Part shown: piece by piece, positions 1 to 7,899 of the stretch
Numbering within the stretch: position 1 is the stretch's first letter
How the letters are laid out: each line of letters begins with the position of its first letter
DNA from: JAKVCB01 sp963578605
GTDB taxonomy: Bacteria; Planctomycetota; Planctomycetia; Pirellulales; Lacipirellulaceae
Length of the DNA stretch: 23,833 nt
Direction: 5' to 3'
Assembly (NCBI GenBank): GCA_963578605.1
Contig: CAUZEA010000091.1
Coordinates: 1 to 23,833, forward strand
Notes under the pieces: model-generated
Databases searched by the model: none
Told to the model about the DNA's origin: nothing
What the model saw: only the letters and a program-made list of their open reading frames with translations
Translations under genes and position numbers: made by a program

Positions 1-45
1 CTTCGGGATCACCTCTTCCGGACCGTGTTTCTTACCTCGTGGCAT
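1..45 (-). CDS. IS3-family transposase OrfA, N-terminal fragment (truncated by window edge)
   Basis: Fifteen codons are visible, starting at an ATG (bases 45-43, minus strand) and reading MPRGKKHGPEEVIPK. This resembles the start of IS3-family OrfA proteins, whose N-terminus forms a helix-turn-helix that binds the IS ends. The ribosome binding site AAGGAGG (bases 53-59, minus strand) is well placed. In this family OrfA is normally followed by OrfB, joined by a programmed -1 frameshift; that part lies outside the window. The call rests on a short stretch plus the IS-like end at base 122. Confidence 0.5.
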   Translation of the reverse strand, partial: MPRGKKHGPEEVIPK

Positions 46-122
46 CGCTTGCCCTCCTTGAAATGCGTCCTGACACCCCGATTGTCTATCAGGGCGTGGA
101 CTCGTTTAAGGGGGCTGGGTCA
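1..122 (-). mobile_element. End of an IS3-family-like insertion sequence (partial, runs off the window)
   Basis: Read on the minus strand, the segment begins at base 122 with TGACCCAGCCCCCTTAAACG, which resembles an IS3-family terminal inverted repeat with its typical 5'-TG end. About 77 bases further in is an ATG preceded by a strong AAGGAGG site, opening a frame that looks like an IS3 OrfA. Only this end of the element is visible, so the second terminal repeat and the target-site duplication cannot be checked. The element points away from the downstream cytochrome gene and lies about 130 bases before its start, so it could have displaced or supplied upstream regulatory sequence. The family assignment is from memory of IS3 ends and OrfA starts. 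Confidence 0.55.
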
Positions 123-255
123 GCACCGCCTCCCCGCTAAGCGTGCAGGCCGACCAGGTGGTAGAAACTCTCTCGCTTGTCCAACACCGGCCCAATGCAT
201 TTATCATTTAGAAATACTGGCCGATGGCAGCGACTTTGTGGTAAAATTCGAAATC

Positions 256-3200
256 ATGCAAACGAAATATACGATCGGGCTGTTGAGTTGCACACTGTTT
301 CTTCAGTCTTTCTCCGTCGCACGAACCAGCGCCGCACAAACTAACACGGTTTCAGCGCAGACGCTCGAACAACAATTGTTGGAGGAAGATCTGGAGCAAC
401 TTGTTTCAGACGCGCGTCAGCAGGGCGATGCCCAACGTGGGGCAATTGTCTTTTACCAGCCCTATATGTCCTGCACCAAATGCCACGTCGTGGGCAAGCA
501 GAACAGCCCGCTTGGCCCTGACTTGTCCAAGCCGAGGCGCAACGTAACCGACGTGCAACTCGTTCAATCCGTGCTCCTGCCGTCGAAGATCATTGAAAAG
601 GGATTCGAGTCGACTACGGTGGAGATGGTCGATGGAAAAACAATGGTCGGACTGCTCGTCTCTGACGACGCTAACAAGCTGGTGCTCCGCGACGTGTCGC
701 GGAACGGTCAGCTTGTCACTCTGCAGCAGGACGCTATTGAAGAGCGCACGGCAAACAGGTTGTCGATTATGCCTACCGGGCAGGTGAATCAACTTGCCAG
801 CCGACAGCAGTTCCTTGACCTGATTCGCTATCTGATTGAAATACGCGACGGTGGACCGGCACGGGCCAGGGAACTCCAGCCTGCGCCGTCGCTGTACGCC
901 GCCCCACCGCTACCGGAATACGAGAAAAACATCGAACATGCCGGAATGATTGCCGACTTGGATCCGGAGAGTTTCCAACGGGGCGAGGCGATCTACAACC
1001 GCTTGTGTGCCAATTGTCACGGTACGCACGACAAACCGGGATCCTTGCCGACATCGCTGAGGTTTGCAACTGGACAATTCAAGAACGGTATTGACCCCTA
1101 CACAATGTACCAAACACTGACCCGCGGGTTTGGCATGATGGTCCCGCAATCCTGGATGGTGCCTCAACAAAAGTACGATGTGATCCACTTCATTCGTGAG
1201 GATTACCTCAAGCATCACAATTCGACGCAATACTTTCACGTCGACCAGGCTTATCTGGATCATCTACCAAAGGGCACAACACGTGGCCCCGAGCCATCCG
1301 ACATTCTGCCATGGGAGCAAATGGACTACGGGCCGAACCTGAACGCGACCTACCAGATTCCCTGGGACACCCGTAATTTCGCCCACAAGGGAATTGCCGT
1401 TCGTTTGGATCCCGGTCCCGGGGGTGTCTCGCATGGAAGGCACTGGATGGTTTATGACCACGATACCATGCGCGTCGCAGCGGCGTGGACCGGTGAAGGG
1501 TTCATCGATTGGCGCGGTATTCACTTTGATGGACGTCACGCCATCCAACCGCGAATCGTTGGCCGGGTTGAATTTGCCAATCCGATTGGTCCCGGATGGG
1601 CCAATCCGGATGACGGCCGTTTTACCGATTCTCGACTGCGCGGTCGTGACGGGCGCCCCTACGGCCCGTTGCCACGACAATGGGCGCATTATCAAGGACT
1701 CTACCAGTACGGTCACGAGATCATTCTGTCTTATACCGTCGGCGATGCAGCTGTGTTGGAGATGCCTGGCCTGGTTAACACGTCAGCCGCTGTCGTATTC
1801 ACGCGCACATTCAATATCGGCCCGCGCAACAAGGACATGGTGTTGCAGGTCGCACAACATCGCAATGAAAAGGCAATGTTGCAGTCCATGACGGTCCCAG
1901 AGGGTGACTCTGGACAGCTCGCTATTTTTGGACCCGAGCCAACCGGAATAGTTGAGACACTCCGGGCAGAAAACACTCTTTCCTTCGATGGCCAAATGTA
2001 TTTTGAAGTATCGGAATCCGATGAAATCGATATGACTAACAGTGATTATTCGATTTCTGCACGGATCAAGACTCGCAAGGATGGGAGCATTTTCTCGAAG
2101 ACCACGGCCTCTCCCGATTGGGTAGTGTTTGCGAAAGCGCTGTCGGTACGACATGGCAAACTATGCTTTGGGATTTGCCGAGTTGGGACAGTCCAATCGC
2201 AGGGCACCGTCGTCGATGATCAGTGGCATGATGTGGTGATGACATGGCAACACAAAACCAGCCAGGTACGGCTATACATCGATGGCAAACTTGACGGCCA
2301 AGGCAATCTGAGGCCGCGCGAGGAAGTGCTGGGCCACGTGGTTCGTGTTGGTTACACAGCTCCGATGTATCCGGAGACCGAGTCATTCTTCGACGGGCAA
2401 ATCGCCGACGTGAGGTTCTACCAAAAACGACTACCGCAAGAGGAGGTGCTTGAGCTGAAGGAGGGAAAAGATCCGGAAGACAGGCTGGTAGCGCAATGGG
2501 AGCTGATGCCGGTGAAAGGGGATCGGGTTGCCGATACCTCGGGAAACGGACACTACGGAAAAATTACGCGTGACGCGCTGGGGATTAATCTTGACGCGCT
2601 GATCACTGCCGGAATGACCAACTTTCCGCCGGGTGCCGAGTGGCTTGACACCGGAAATCGCAACTTGCGGTTGAAGATCCCGGCCGGCCAGGAGTCGTTG
2701 AAGTTCACCCTGTGGGTCACTCAACTCGCAAAAGCCGCTGATGTGACAGAACTGGTTTCTTCCCTGTCAATCGACAATGCGGCGATGGACTTGTCTGCGC
2801 TCACCCACGGTGGGCCGCAGCGTTGGCCGGAAGTACTGAAGACCTATCCGGTCATCGGCGATGACGACGGTCCGTTTGCCGTGGATGTGCTGACCCATCC
2901 TGTCGACAACCCCTGGTTTTGCCGCATGCGATTGACGGGGATCGACTTCTTTGCAGACAGTGACCGGGCGGCGGTTTGTGCTTGGGACGGAAACATCTGG
3001 CAGGTAAGTGGACTTTCCAAACTGCCGGCCAGCCACCCTCCCGCTACGACGGAAACCGCGGCGGGAGCAGCCGGCACGACGAACACGGTCGACGCTCAGC
3101 TCAGCTGGCGCCGCATCGCATCCGGTCTGTTTCAGCCGCTGGGCTTAAAGATCATTGACGGCACAATTTACGTCATTTGTCGCGATCAAATTGTCATGCT

Positions 3201-4263
3201 TCACGATCGGAATGGCGATGGCGAAATCGACCACTACGAAAACTTTAACAGTGACCATCAAGTGACCGAGCACTTCCATGAATTTGCGATGGGACTACAG
3301 GTCGACGACGAAGGCAATTTTTACTATGTAAAGTCGGCGCGACATGCAGCCGCGGCGCTTCTGCCTCAACATGGGACGTTACTGCGAGTGAGTAAGGATG
3401 GCCTGCAAACAGATATCCTGGCCACCGGTTTCCGAGCAGCGAACGGGGTCTGCGTCAACCAGGATGGAACGTTCTTCGTCACCGATCAGGAAGGACATTG
3501 GGTTCCCCACAACCGTATCAATTGGGTCACCGAAGGTGGGTTCTACGGCTATATGCTCGGTTACCACGATGTAACCGATTCCTCCGATGACGCAATGGAG
3601 CAACCGTTATGCTGGATCACCAAAGAGTTTGATCGCTCGCCGGCTGAAGTGTTATGGGTCGACAGCGAAGCCTGGGGACCACTCCAGGGATCGCTGCTCA
3701 ATCTTTCGTACGGTTTCGGCAAGGTCTACGTTGTACCCCACGAGAAAGTCAATGAGCAAATGCAGGGCGGCATGTGCGAGCTTCCTATCCCACAATTTCC
3801 CACCGGGGTGATGCGCGGTCGGTTTCATCCGATTGACGGACAGCTATATCTTTGCGGTATGTACTCCTGGGCGGGAAGCCGGCAACAGCCCGGCGGAATC
3901 TATCGGCTTCGGTACACGGGCCAACCGGTTCACCTGCCGCTTGCCCTCAAGGCCAACCGCAAGGGAATGGCGATCACCTTTAGCGGCAGGCTGGATCGCG
4001 CGACCGCCACCGACGAGGCTAATTACGCCGTCAAAACTTGGTCCATCAAGCGTGTCGTCAGCTACGGCTCGAAACACTACAACGAGAAGCCGTCGCAAAT
4101 CACGGGCGCCGTGCTATCGAACGACGGTAAAACCGTTTTTCTAGAGATTCCCCAAATCAGACCCACGTGGTGTATGGAAATTAAGTACTCGATCAAAAGT
4201 GAACGTGGTGAGCCGATCGATGGCGTGATCCACAATACCGTTCACCAGTTGCGGGACGAATGA
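256..4263 (+). CDS. Secreted di-heme cytochrome c / DUF6797-like multidomain protein with LamG-like and beta-propeller regions
   Basis: The 1,335-residue protein starts with a signal peptide (MQTKYTIGLLSCTLF..., cleavage near residues 26-28). The frame stays open upstream into the IS end, but only the ATG at 256 is followed by a secretion signal, so it is preferred; no strong Shine-Dalgarno is seen. Residues about 60-200 form a planctomycete-type heme-binding domain with CTKCH at 73-77. A second cytochrome c domain has CANCH at 251-255. Residues about 355-560 resemble DUF6797. Residues about 575-735 are a LamG/concanavalin-like domain, and residues about 950-1220 a glucose/sorbosone-dehydrogenase-like beta-propeller (for example DRNGDGEIDHYENF). 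The C-terminus looks like a small beta domain. The likely role is a periplasmic or surface oxidoreductase passing electrons from a carbohydrate-related substrate to cytochrome c; the substrate is unknown. The family assignment is firm at domain level, the reaction is inference. Confidence 0.85.
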   Translation: MQTKYTIGLLSCTLFLQSFSVARTSAAQTNTVSAQTLEQQLLEEDLEQLVSDARQQGDAQRGAIVFYQPYMSCTKCHVVGKQNSPLGPDLSKPRRNVTDVQLVQSVLLPSKIIEKGFESTTVEMVDGKTMVGLLVSDDANKLVLRDVSRNGQLVTLQQDAIEERTANRLSIMPTGQVNQLASRQQFLDLIRYLIEIRDGGPARARELQPAPSLYAAPPLPEYEKNIEHAGMIADLDPESFQRGEAIYNRLCANCHGTHDKPGSLPTSLRFATGQFKNGIDPYTMYQTLTRGFGMMVPQSWMVPQQKYDVIHFIREDYLKHHNSTQYFHVDQAYLDHLPKGTTRGPEPSDILPWEQMDYGPNLNATYQIPWDTRNFAHKGIAVRLDPGPGGVSHGRHWMVYDHDTMRVAAAWTGEGFIDWRGIHFDGRHAIQPRIVGRVEFANPIGPGWANPDDGRFTDSRLRGRDGRPYGPLPRQWAHYQGLYQYGHEIILSYTVGDAAVLEMPGLVNTSAAVVFTRTFNIGPRNKDMVLQVAQHRNEKAMLQSMTVPEGDSGQLAIFGPEPTGIVETLRAENTLSFDGQMYFEVSESDEIDMTNSDYSISARIKTRKDGSIFSKTTASPDWVVFAKALSVRHGKLCFGICRVGTVQSQGTVVDDQWHDVVMTWQHKTSQVRLYIDGKLDGQGNLRPREEVLGHVVRVGYTAPMYPETESFFDGQIADVRFYQKRLPQEEVLELKEGKDPEDRLVAQWELMPVKGDRVADTSGNGHYGKITRDALGINLDALITAGMTNFPPGAEWLDTGNRNLRLKIPAGQESLKFTLWVTQLAKAADVTELVSSLSIDNAAMDLSALTHGGPQRWPEVLKTYPVIGDDDGPFAVDVLTHPVDNPWFCRMRLTGIDFFADSDRAAVCAWDGNIWQVSGLSKLPASHPPATTETAAGAAGTTNTVDAQLSWRRIASGLFQPLGLKIIDGTIYVICRDQIVMLHDRNGDGEIDHYENFNSDHQVTEHFHEFAMGLQVDDEGNFYYVKSARHAAAALLPQHGTLLRVSKDGLQTDILATGFRAANGVCVNQDGTFFVTDQEGHWVPHNRINWVTEGGFYGYMLGYHDVTDSSDDAMEQPLCWITKEFDRSPAEVLWVDSEAWGPLQGSLLNLSYGFGKVYVVPHEKVNEQMQGGMCELPIPQFPTGVMRGRFHPIDGQLYLCGMYSWAGSRQQPGGIYRLRYTGQPVHLPLALKANRKGMAITFSGRLDRATATDEANYAVKTWSIKRVVSYGSKHYNEKPSQITGAVLSNDGKTVFLEIPQIRPTWCMEIKYSIKSERGEPIDGVIHNTVHQLRDE

Positions 4264-4664
4264 GTTGGATACGTTACGGTAGGAATGGACCTTTCGGGCT
4301 GACCTCCGCACAGATCCCAGCAAGCGGAACTATCGCATCCGGCTGCTACCTCGCGTGGGTGACCTGCAGGCGCTGTTTGAGGATGACTGGTGTTCGGTTT
4401 TCTTGACGTGAAACAAACAGCAGCAGGATGCGGTCAGCGGCCGTGCGGGGGCAGAAGACCCGCGCCCAGCGCAACGGCCCAGCGGATCCGCCAGTCTGTT
4501 CCAAATGATTCACACACGTGCAGACCGGAACGAACAAACCTTGCATCCGCCGAAACTGTGGTGGTGACTTGCGGGGGACTCTTCCCACAGAGTGCGCCGG
4601 CGTTAGCAGCCCGCTCAGAGCGGTCGGGCAGGTCCCTTGGTGACTTTTGAAATCTTAGTGACTT
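4264..4664. other. Intergenic, no supported gene
   Basis: This gap separates the plus-strand cytochrome gene from the convergent PEP-CTERM gene. Open frames here are short, rich in R, P, C and S, and lack recognisable domains or ribosome sites. The sequence GTGACTTT occurs twice within 4639-4666, close to the PEP-CTERM stop codon, but makes no hairpin. No U-tract terminator is visible for either convergent gene. Confidence 0.5.
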
Positions 4665-6398
4665 TCATAACGTGCGTCGCCGGCCCCACAACGTGACGGC
4701 CAGCAGGCATAACGCCAGTGCCGTCGGTTCGGGCACTGCGGCCAGTCCTGCACTACTGCCGGCCGTATTGCCAAAGTTAGTCTTCCAGGCGTCGTAGTCA
4801 GCCACCCCGACAGGCCCCACGGCATTCGGATCACGATTGGCCAGATCGTTCGCGCCCAGGCTATCCCGCCAGACGGTGTAGTCGGCCGCATCGACCGCGC
4901 CGCTGTTGTTGTAGTCGCCGACGAGTCCGTCGGACGACTGAAACTGGACCAGGCCTGTATAGGTACCGATCGTGTTGGAATCGGACAGGTGGAACTCGAA
5001 AACTAAATCCTGTTTTGCATCGGGATCGTCGAAATCGTATAAGGCACCCAACGAAATTGGAACCCCCGTTGCCAGCTGAAGAAGCGTCTGGGAACCGCCG
5101 AGATTCAATTCTGACAAGTGACTGGATAACGGGTTCGCTTCTTCCCAATTCGCGTCGCTGTCGGCCAGACTCGTCCACCCGTTCGAGTCAAGCGATCCCG
5201 AAGGCGAAATAATCGAGTACGCATCCATGTCAACATCGAATTTCGTTGGATTGATGATGACGCCCGTACCTGTGTTCGGATCAACCCGCAACACCAGGGT
5301 ATTGGCACTGAATTCCACCGTGCCCGATCGGGTCACGCCGTCGGCCGCATGATACTCAAAAGCCACCTCCGCCGCCTGGGCGAACTGGAGCGAAATGGGA
5401 TTACCGAGACTAATCAACTGTTCCGTGCCAATGACGCGCGACCCCTGAAGATTCAACTCCGAGAGATGCTTGTTGGTCGGGTTGGACTCTTCCCAGCCCG
5501 TCTGACCGTCGTCCTGGAAGCTGGACCAGCTATTCATGTCCAAAACGCCGTCAGGCGAGTTGATGGAGTAGCCATCGATATCTACCGTTGTCGTGGTCGA
5601 AAGATTGTTAATCGAGACCGCGCCAGTGATCGAATTGACCGCCAGTTGCAGTTGATTATCAACGGTGGCCCGCACCACTTGACCGTTGGTGCCGCCCTCA
5701 ACCGTGTTGATAAACATCGCCACGCCCGGAGCCACCGAGATGGAGGAAACGTTGAATCCGCCCGTAATTTTCGCCGCGTCGACCAGATTCCAGGAATTCC
5801 CGACCGAGGGCGTGATCCCGGTAAACACCGGTACCACTGAACCGGCCAGCTTCGCGGTGCCGGTAGTCGACAAGGGCGAGTGCGTGTTGGCGTCGGTAAT
5901 TTCGGCCGTGAGCACGTGGCCACTGCCCAGGTTGAAATTGCTGGCCTGAAAAGTGGCGCCAGGACCGACGATGCGGGTGCTACCCTGGAGATTTGGTTCG
6001 CCGGCGGCAGTCAACGTGCCCCCGCTCTGGATGATCAAGGTACCCGTTACCCCGACCGTGATGTTGCCCACAAGACCGGGTCCCAAAACCACGTCCAACC
6101 TTCCCCCATTCTGGATCTCCAAGGATCCCGGCCCCACATTCAAACCGCCGGGGTCTCCTGCTCCAGTGTCGGAGTTCAAAAACACCGCATCGCCATTGTT
6201 AATCGATGCCTCCTCAGCGAACGCCACCTCGGGGACGGCTCCTCCGTCCCAATTTTGGCTATTGTTGTAGTCGAGGTCATTGGAGCCGGTCCAAGGGATA
6301 TCAATGCCCAAGATCTGGCCCCCGGCCAGGGACACCAGCATTGCAGCGGTGAGGGCCATCACACGAGTCGTCGTGAAGGAGGTTATCGAGCTATCCAC
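4665..6398 (-). CDS. PEP-CTERM sorting-domain protein with internal duplication and dockerin-like tail
   Basis: The predicted protein has 577 residues. An upstream in-frame GTG at 6428 overlaps the previous gene, but the GTG at 6398 has AAAGGAG seven bases before it and is the better start. Order: a signal peptide ending near an AGG-rich segment at about residue 30; an N-terminal beta-rich region with repeated G-rich turns (autotransporter/pectate-lyase-like look); two related modules of about 100 residues (VDIDGYSINSP... and VDMDAYSIISP..., each ending near SLG); a dockerin-like calcium loop from about residue 494 (GDYNNSGAVDAADY plus a second half GVADYDAWKTNFG); and the PEP-CTERM signal VPEPTALALCLLAV with a terminal RRR cluster. 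PEP-CTERM proteins are processed by an exosortase and placed at the surface or in matrix. Probably cotranscribed with the gene upstream (19-base gap). Confidence 0.85.
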   Translation of the reverse strand: MDSSITSFTTTRVMALTAAMLVSLAGGQILGIDIPWTGSNDLDYNNSQNWDGGAVPEVAFAEEASINNGDAVFLNSDTGAGDPGGLNVGPGSLEIQNGGRLDVVLGPGLVGNITVGVTGTLIIQSGGTLTAAGEPNLQGSTRIVGPGATFQASNFNLGSGHVLTAEITDANTHSPLSTTGTAKLAGSVVPVFTGITPSVGNSWNLVDAAKITGGFNVSSISVAPGVAMFINTVEGGTNGQVVRATVDNQLQLAVNSITGAVSINNLSTTTTVDIDGYSINSPDGVLDMNSWSSFQDDGQTGWEESNPTNKHLSELNLQGSRVIGTEQLISLGNPISLQFAQAAEVAFEYHAADGVTRSGTVEFSANTLVLRVDPNTGTGVIINPTKFDVDMDAYSIISPSGSLDSNGWTSLADSDANWEEANPLSSHLSELNLGGSQTLLQLATGVPISLGALYDFDDPDAKQDLVFEFHLSDSNTIGTYTGLVQFQSSDGLVGDYNNSGAVDAADYTVWRDSLGANDLANRDPNAVGPVGVADYDAWKTNFGNTAGSSAGLAAVPEPTALALCLLAVTLWGRRRTL

Positions 6399-6405
6399 GG
6401 CAGGT

Positions 6406-6412
6406 CTCCTTT
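6406..6412 (-). promoter_or_regulatory. Ribosome binding site deciding the GTG start at 6398
   Basis: On the minus strand this reads AAAGGAG, seven bases before GTG at 6398. It lies just after the stop codon of the upstream PEP-CTERM gene (TAA at 6420-6418), which would fit translational coupling. It is the strongest reason to choose the internal GTG over the GTG at 6428. Confidence 0.7.
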
Positions 6413-6417
6413 CGATG

Positions 6418-7518
6418 TTATTGTGCACGATGACCGCGGTGCCGCACCCGTAGTGCGACCCCGGCCAAGACCCACAGCGAAAGGGTGATGCTCGACGGCT
6501 CGGGAATACCTAGCGCGTTTGCAACTACCTCTGGATAGAGGCCCTTAAAATACCCAAAGTCATCCAGGTCGACATCGCCGTCCACGTCGATATCACCGTT
6601 GGCATAACCGACGGCATTCTCAAAATGGCCTTGCATGTGGTCCCGCAGGATGCCGAAATCGAGCTCATTTATCACGCTGTCATCATTGAAGTCGCCGAGA
6701 AGTGGGCTGGAATTCGTGCTGACCGACGTGAACCCGCTGAAGGGACCGCTGGTTAACTCTGTGATCGCGAAGTTGCTCGGGTTCGCCGTGAGTCCGCCGA
6801 TCGTCATGATGCCGTTGTTGATCAGGCTCTCTATATCCGCAGCATTCCTGTTGCCTGGGTTGGCGGGCTTGGTGGGGTCGTCGTTCGTAAGCACGTACAG
6901 CACCCCGGTACTGTCCTCCGTGAAGTTGAAAAACGTGTTGCCTACGGCGTTGGCCTCCTGCTCGATATCGAACCGATCCGTCTGCAAAATTCCGCCCGCA
7001 AGGTTGTAGGTGGCTGCCTCCATCTCGCCGATCATCAACCGCCCGGTTGGGTGGGCAAGCACGGTGACGGTGCCGCCGTTCTGGTTAAAGGTAGCCGGCT
7101 GAAATCGACCTAGGTGCATTCCGTTTGCAATGCTGATTTGCCCATCGTTGAGCGTGTAGGTCGACGTGCCGGCCCCTGCACCTTGACCCCAACCGACGAA
7201 GAGGCGTTGTTCCATCAGGCCGCCGTTTTGGGTAATGTTGGAGTTCCGCATCTTCCACCCTTGGTCTGAATTGAGCTTCCCGCCGTTTATGATCAGATCG
7301 TGATTGTCCATGTAGTTAGAGCCATCCGGGGTCCCAAGCGCCTCGCCAGCGTTGATAGTGCCGGTGTTTCCAAATCCGGGTACACCGTTGTCCCAATTGG
7401 CGGCATCGAAGTAGTCGCCGCTGGAAGCGGTGAAGGTCGTTTGCGCCGTTGCCACTGTGGCCAACAAGCCCACGATTGCGCTCAAAACGACCAATGTCGT
7501 CTTCGCTGTTTGGAACAT
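6418..7518 (-). CDS. PEP-CTERM protein with dockerin-like domain (paralog A)
   Basis: The 366-residue protein begins with a clear signal peptide (MFQTAKTTLVVLSAIVGLL..., cleavage after ATAQ near residue 26) and a good GAGGAG ribosome site at 7525-7532. Residues about 27-235 are a beta-rich domain with the segments GDYFDAANWDNGVP, NGGKLNSDQGW and NGGLMEQRLFVGWGQG. A dockerin-like calcium-binding pair follows from about residue 275 (GDFNDDSVINELDF and GDIDVDGDVDLDDF). The end is a PEP-CTERM signal at about 338 (IPEPSSITLSLWVLAGVAL) with a basic tail. Its first 235 residues are nearly identical to those of the gene at 7900-8829, which lacks the dockerin part. No exosortase gene is in the window. 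Binding partner and function are unknown. Confidence 0.85.
   Translation of the reverse strand: MFQTAKTTLVVLSAIVGLLATVATAQTTFTASSGDYFDAANWDNGVPGFGNTGTINAGEALGTPDGSNYMDNHDLIINGGKLNSDQGWKMRNSNITQNGGLMEQRLFVGWGQGAGAGTSTYTLNDGQISIANGMHLGRFQPATFNQNGGTVTVLAHPTGRLMIGEMEAATYNLAGGILQTDRFDIEQEANAVGNTFFNFTEDSTGVLYVLTNDDPTKPANPGNRNAADIESLINNGIMTIGGLTANPSNFAITELTSGPFSGFTSVSTNSSPLLGDFNDDSVINELDFGILRDHMQGHFENAVGYANGDIDVDGDVDLDDFGYFKGLYPEVVANALGIPEPSSITLSLWVLAGVALRVRHRGHRAQ
6817..7447. repeat. Direct repeat copy 1 (within PEP-CTERM paralog A)
   Basis: About 630 bases match 8080-8710 at a constant offset of 1,263 bases. By eye about 30 positions differ (roughly 95% identical), and a stretch of about 190 bases (near 7135-7325) shows no difference that I noticed. 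The repeat covers most of the mature N-terminal domain but neither signal peptide nor C-terminus. Confidence 0.85.
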
Positions 7519-7652
7519 CGTTTACTCTCCTCGTAATCGTTGTAGATCGTTCACCAACACTTGGCCCGCAAAGACAAGTCGACCCCCTACCTATCGCCAC
7601 GTTGACGATCTGACAAATCATTTCGTCGGTCGCACCCGATAACTTATCAATT

Positions 7653-7682
7653 CCCGATTCCGCTTAACCCGATTCCGCTTAA
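7653..7682. repeat. Two tandem 15-base repeats upstream of paralog A
   Basis: The sequence CCCGATTCCGCTTAA occurs twice back to back, about 135-165 bases upstream of the minus-strand start at 7518. Paired identical half-sites ahead of a gene can be operator sites; no binding protein is known here. Confidence 0.7.
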
Positions 7683-7839
7683 TCTCCTGACTTATTTATC
7701 TTACACCCACAACTCCTGATTTGGGCCAATTGTAGAAGAATAATTGTCCATGCGAGAAAAACGGCTCGCTTGCGAACTCGGTTTCACAACAGGTGTTCTC
7801 GTGTTTTTGGTAAATTTGTCAACTCCATCTGGTAATGTC

Positions 7840-7872
7840 CCCCGACGGCCGGTTTATGACCGGCCGTCGGGG
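7840..7872. terminator. Strong hairpin downstream of PEP-CTERM paralog B (no U-tract)
   Basis: A perfect 14-base inverted repeat (CCCCGACGGCCGGT and its complement) flanks a five-base loop TTATG. It lies 28 bases past the stop codon of the minus-strand gene at 7900. No T-run follows on either strand, so it is not a classical intrinsic terminator; it may end or stabilise the transcript. Confidence 0.55.
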
Positions 7873-7899
7873 ACGGATCCACTCGAATTTGCAGTTCAA

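Larger units (their letters stand above)
7519..7899. other. Intergenic between two PEP-CTERM paralogs
   Basis: The gap holds the presumed promoter and leader of the paralog A gene (minus strand), a 15-base tandem duplication at 7653-7682 and a strong hairpin at 7840-7872. The single small open frame (7744-7935, plus) runs into the antisense of the next gene and has no domain or ribosome site, so it is not called. Confidence 0.6.

Noticed and set aside
25..255. Upstream extension of the cytochrome gene frame to base 25
   Set aside because: The first part is the complement of the IS3-like end and its transposase start, and the true export signal begins at the ATG at 256.
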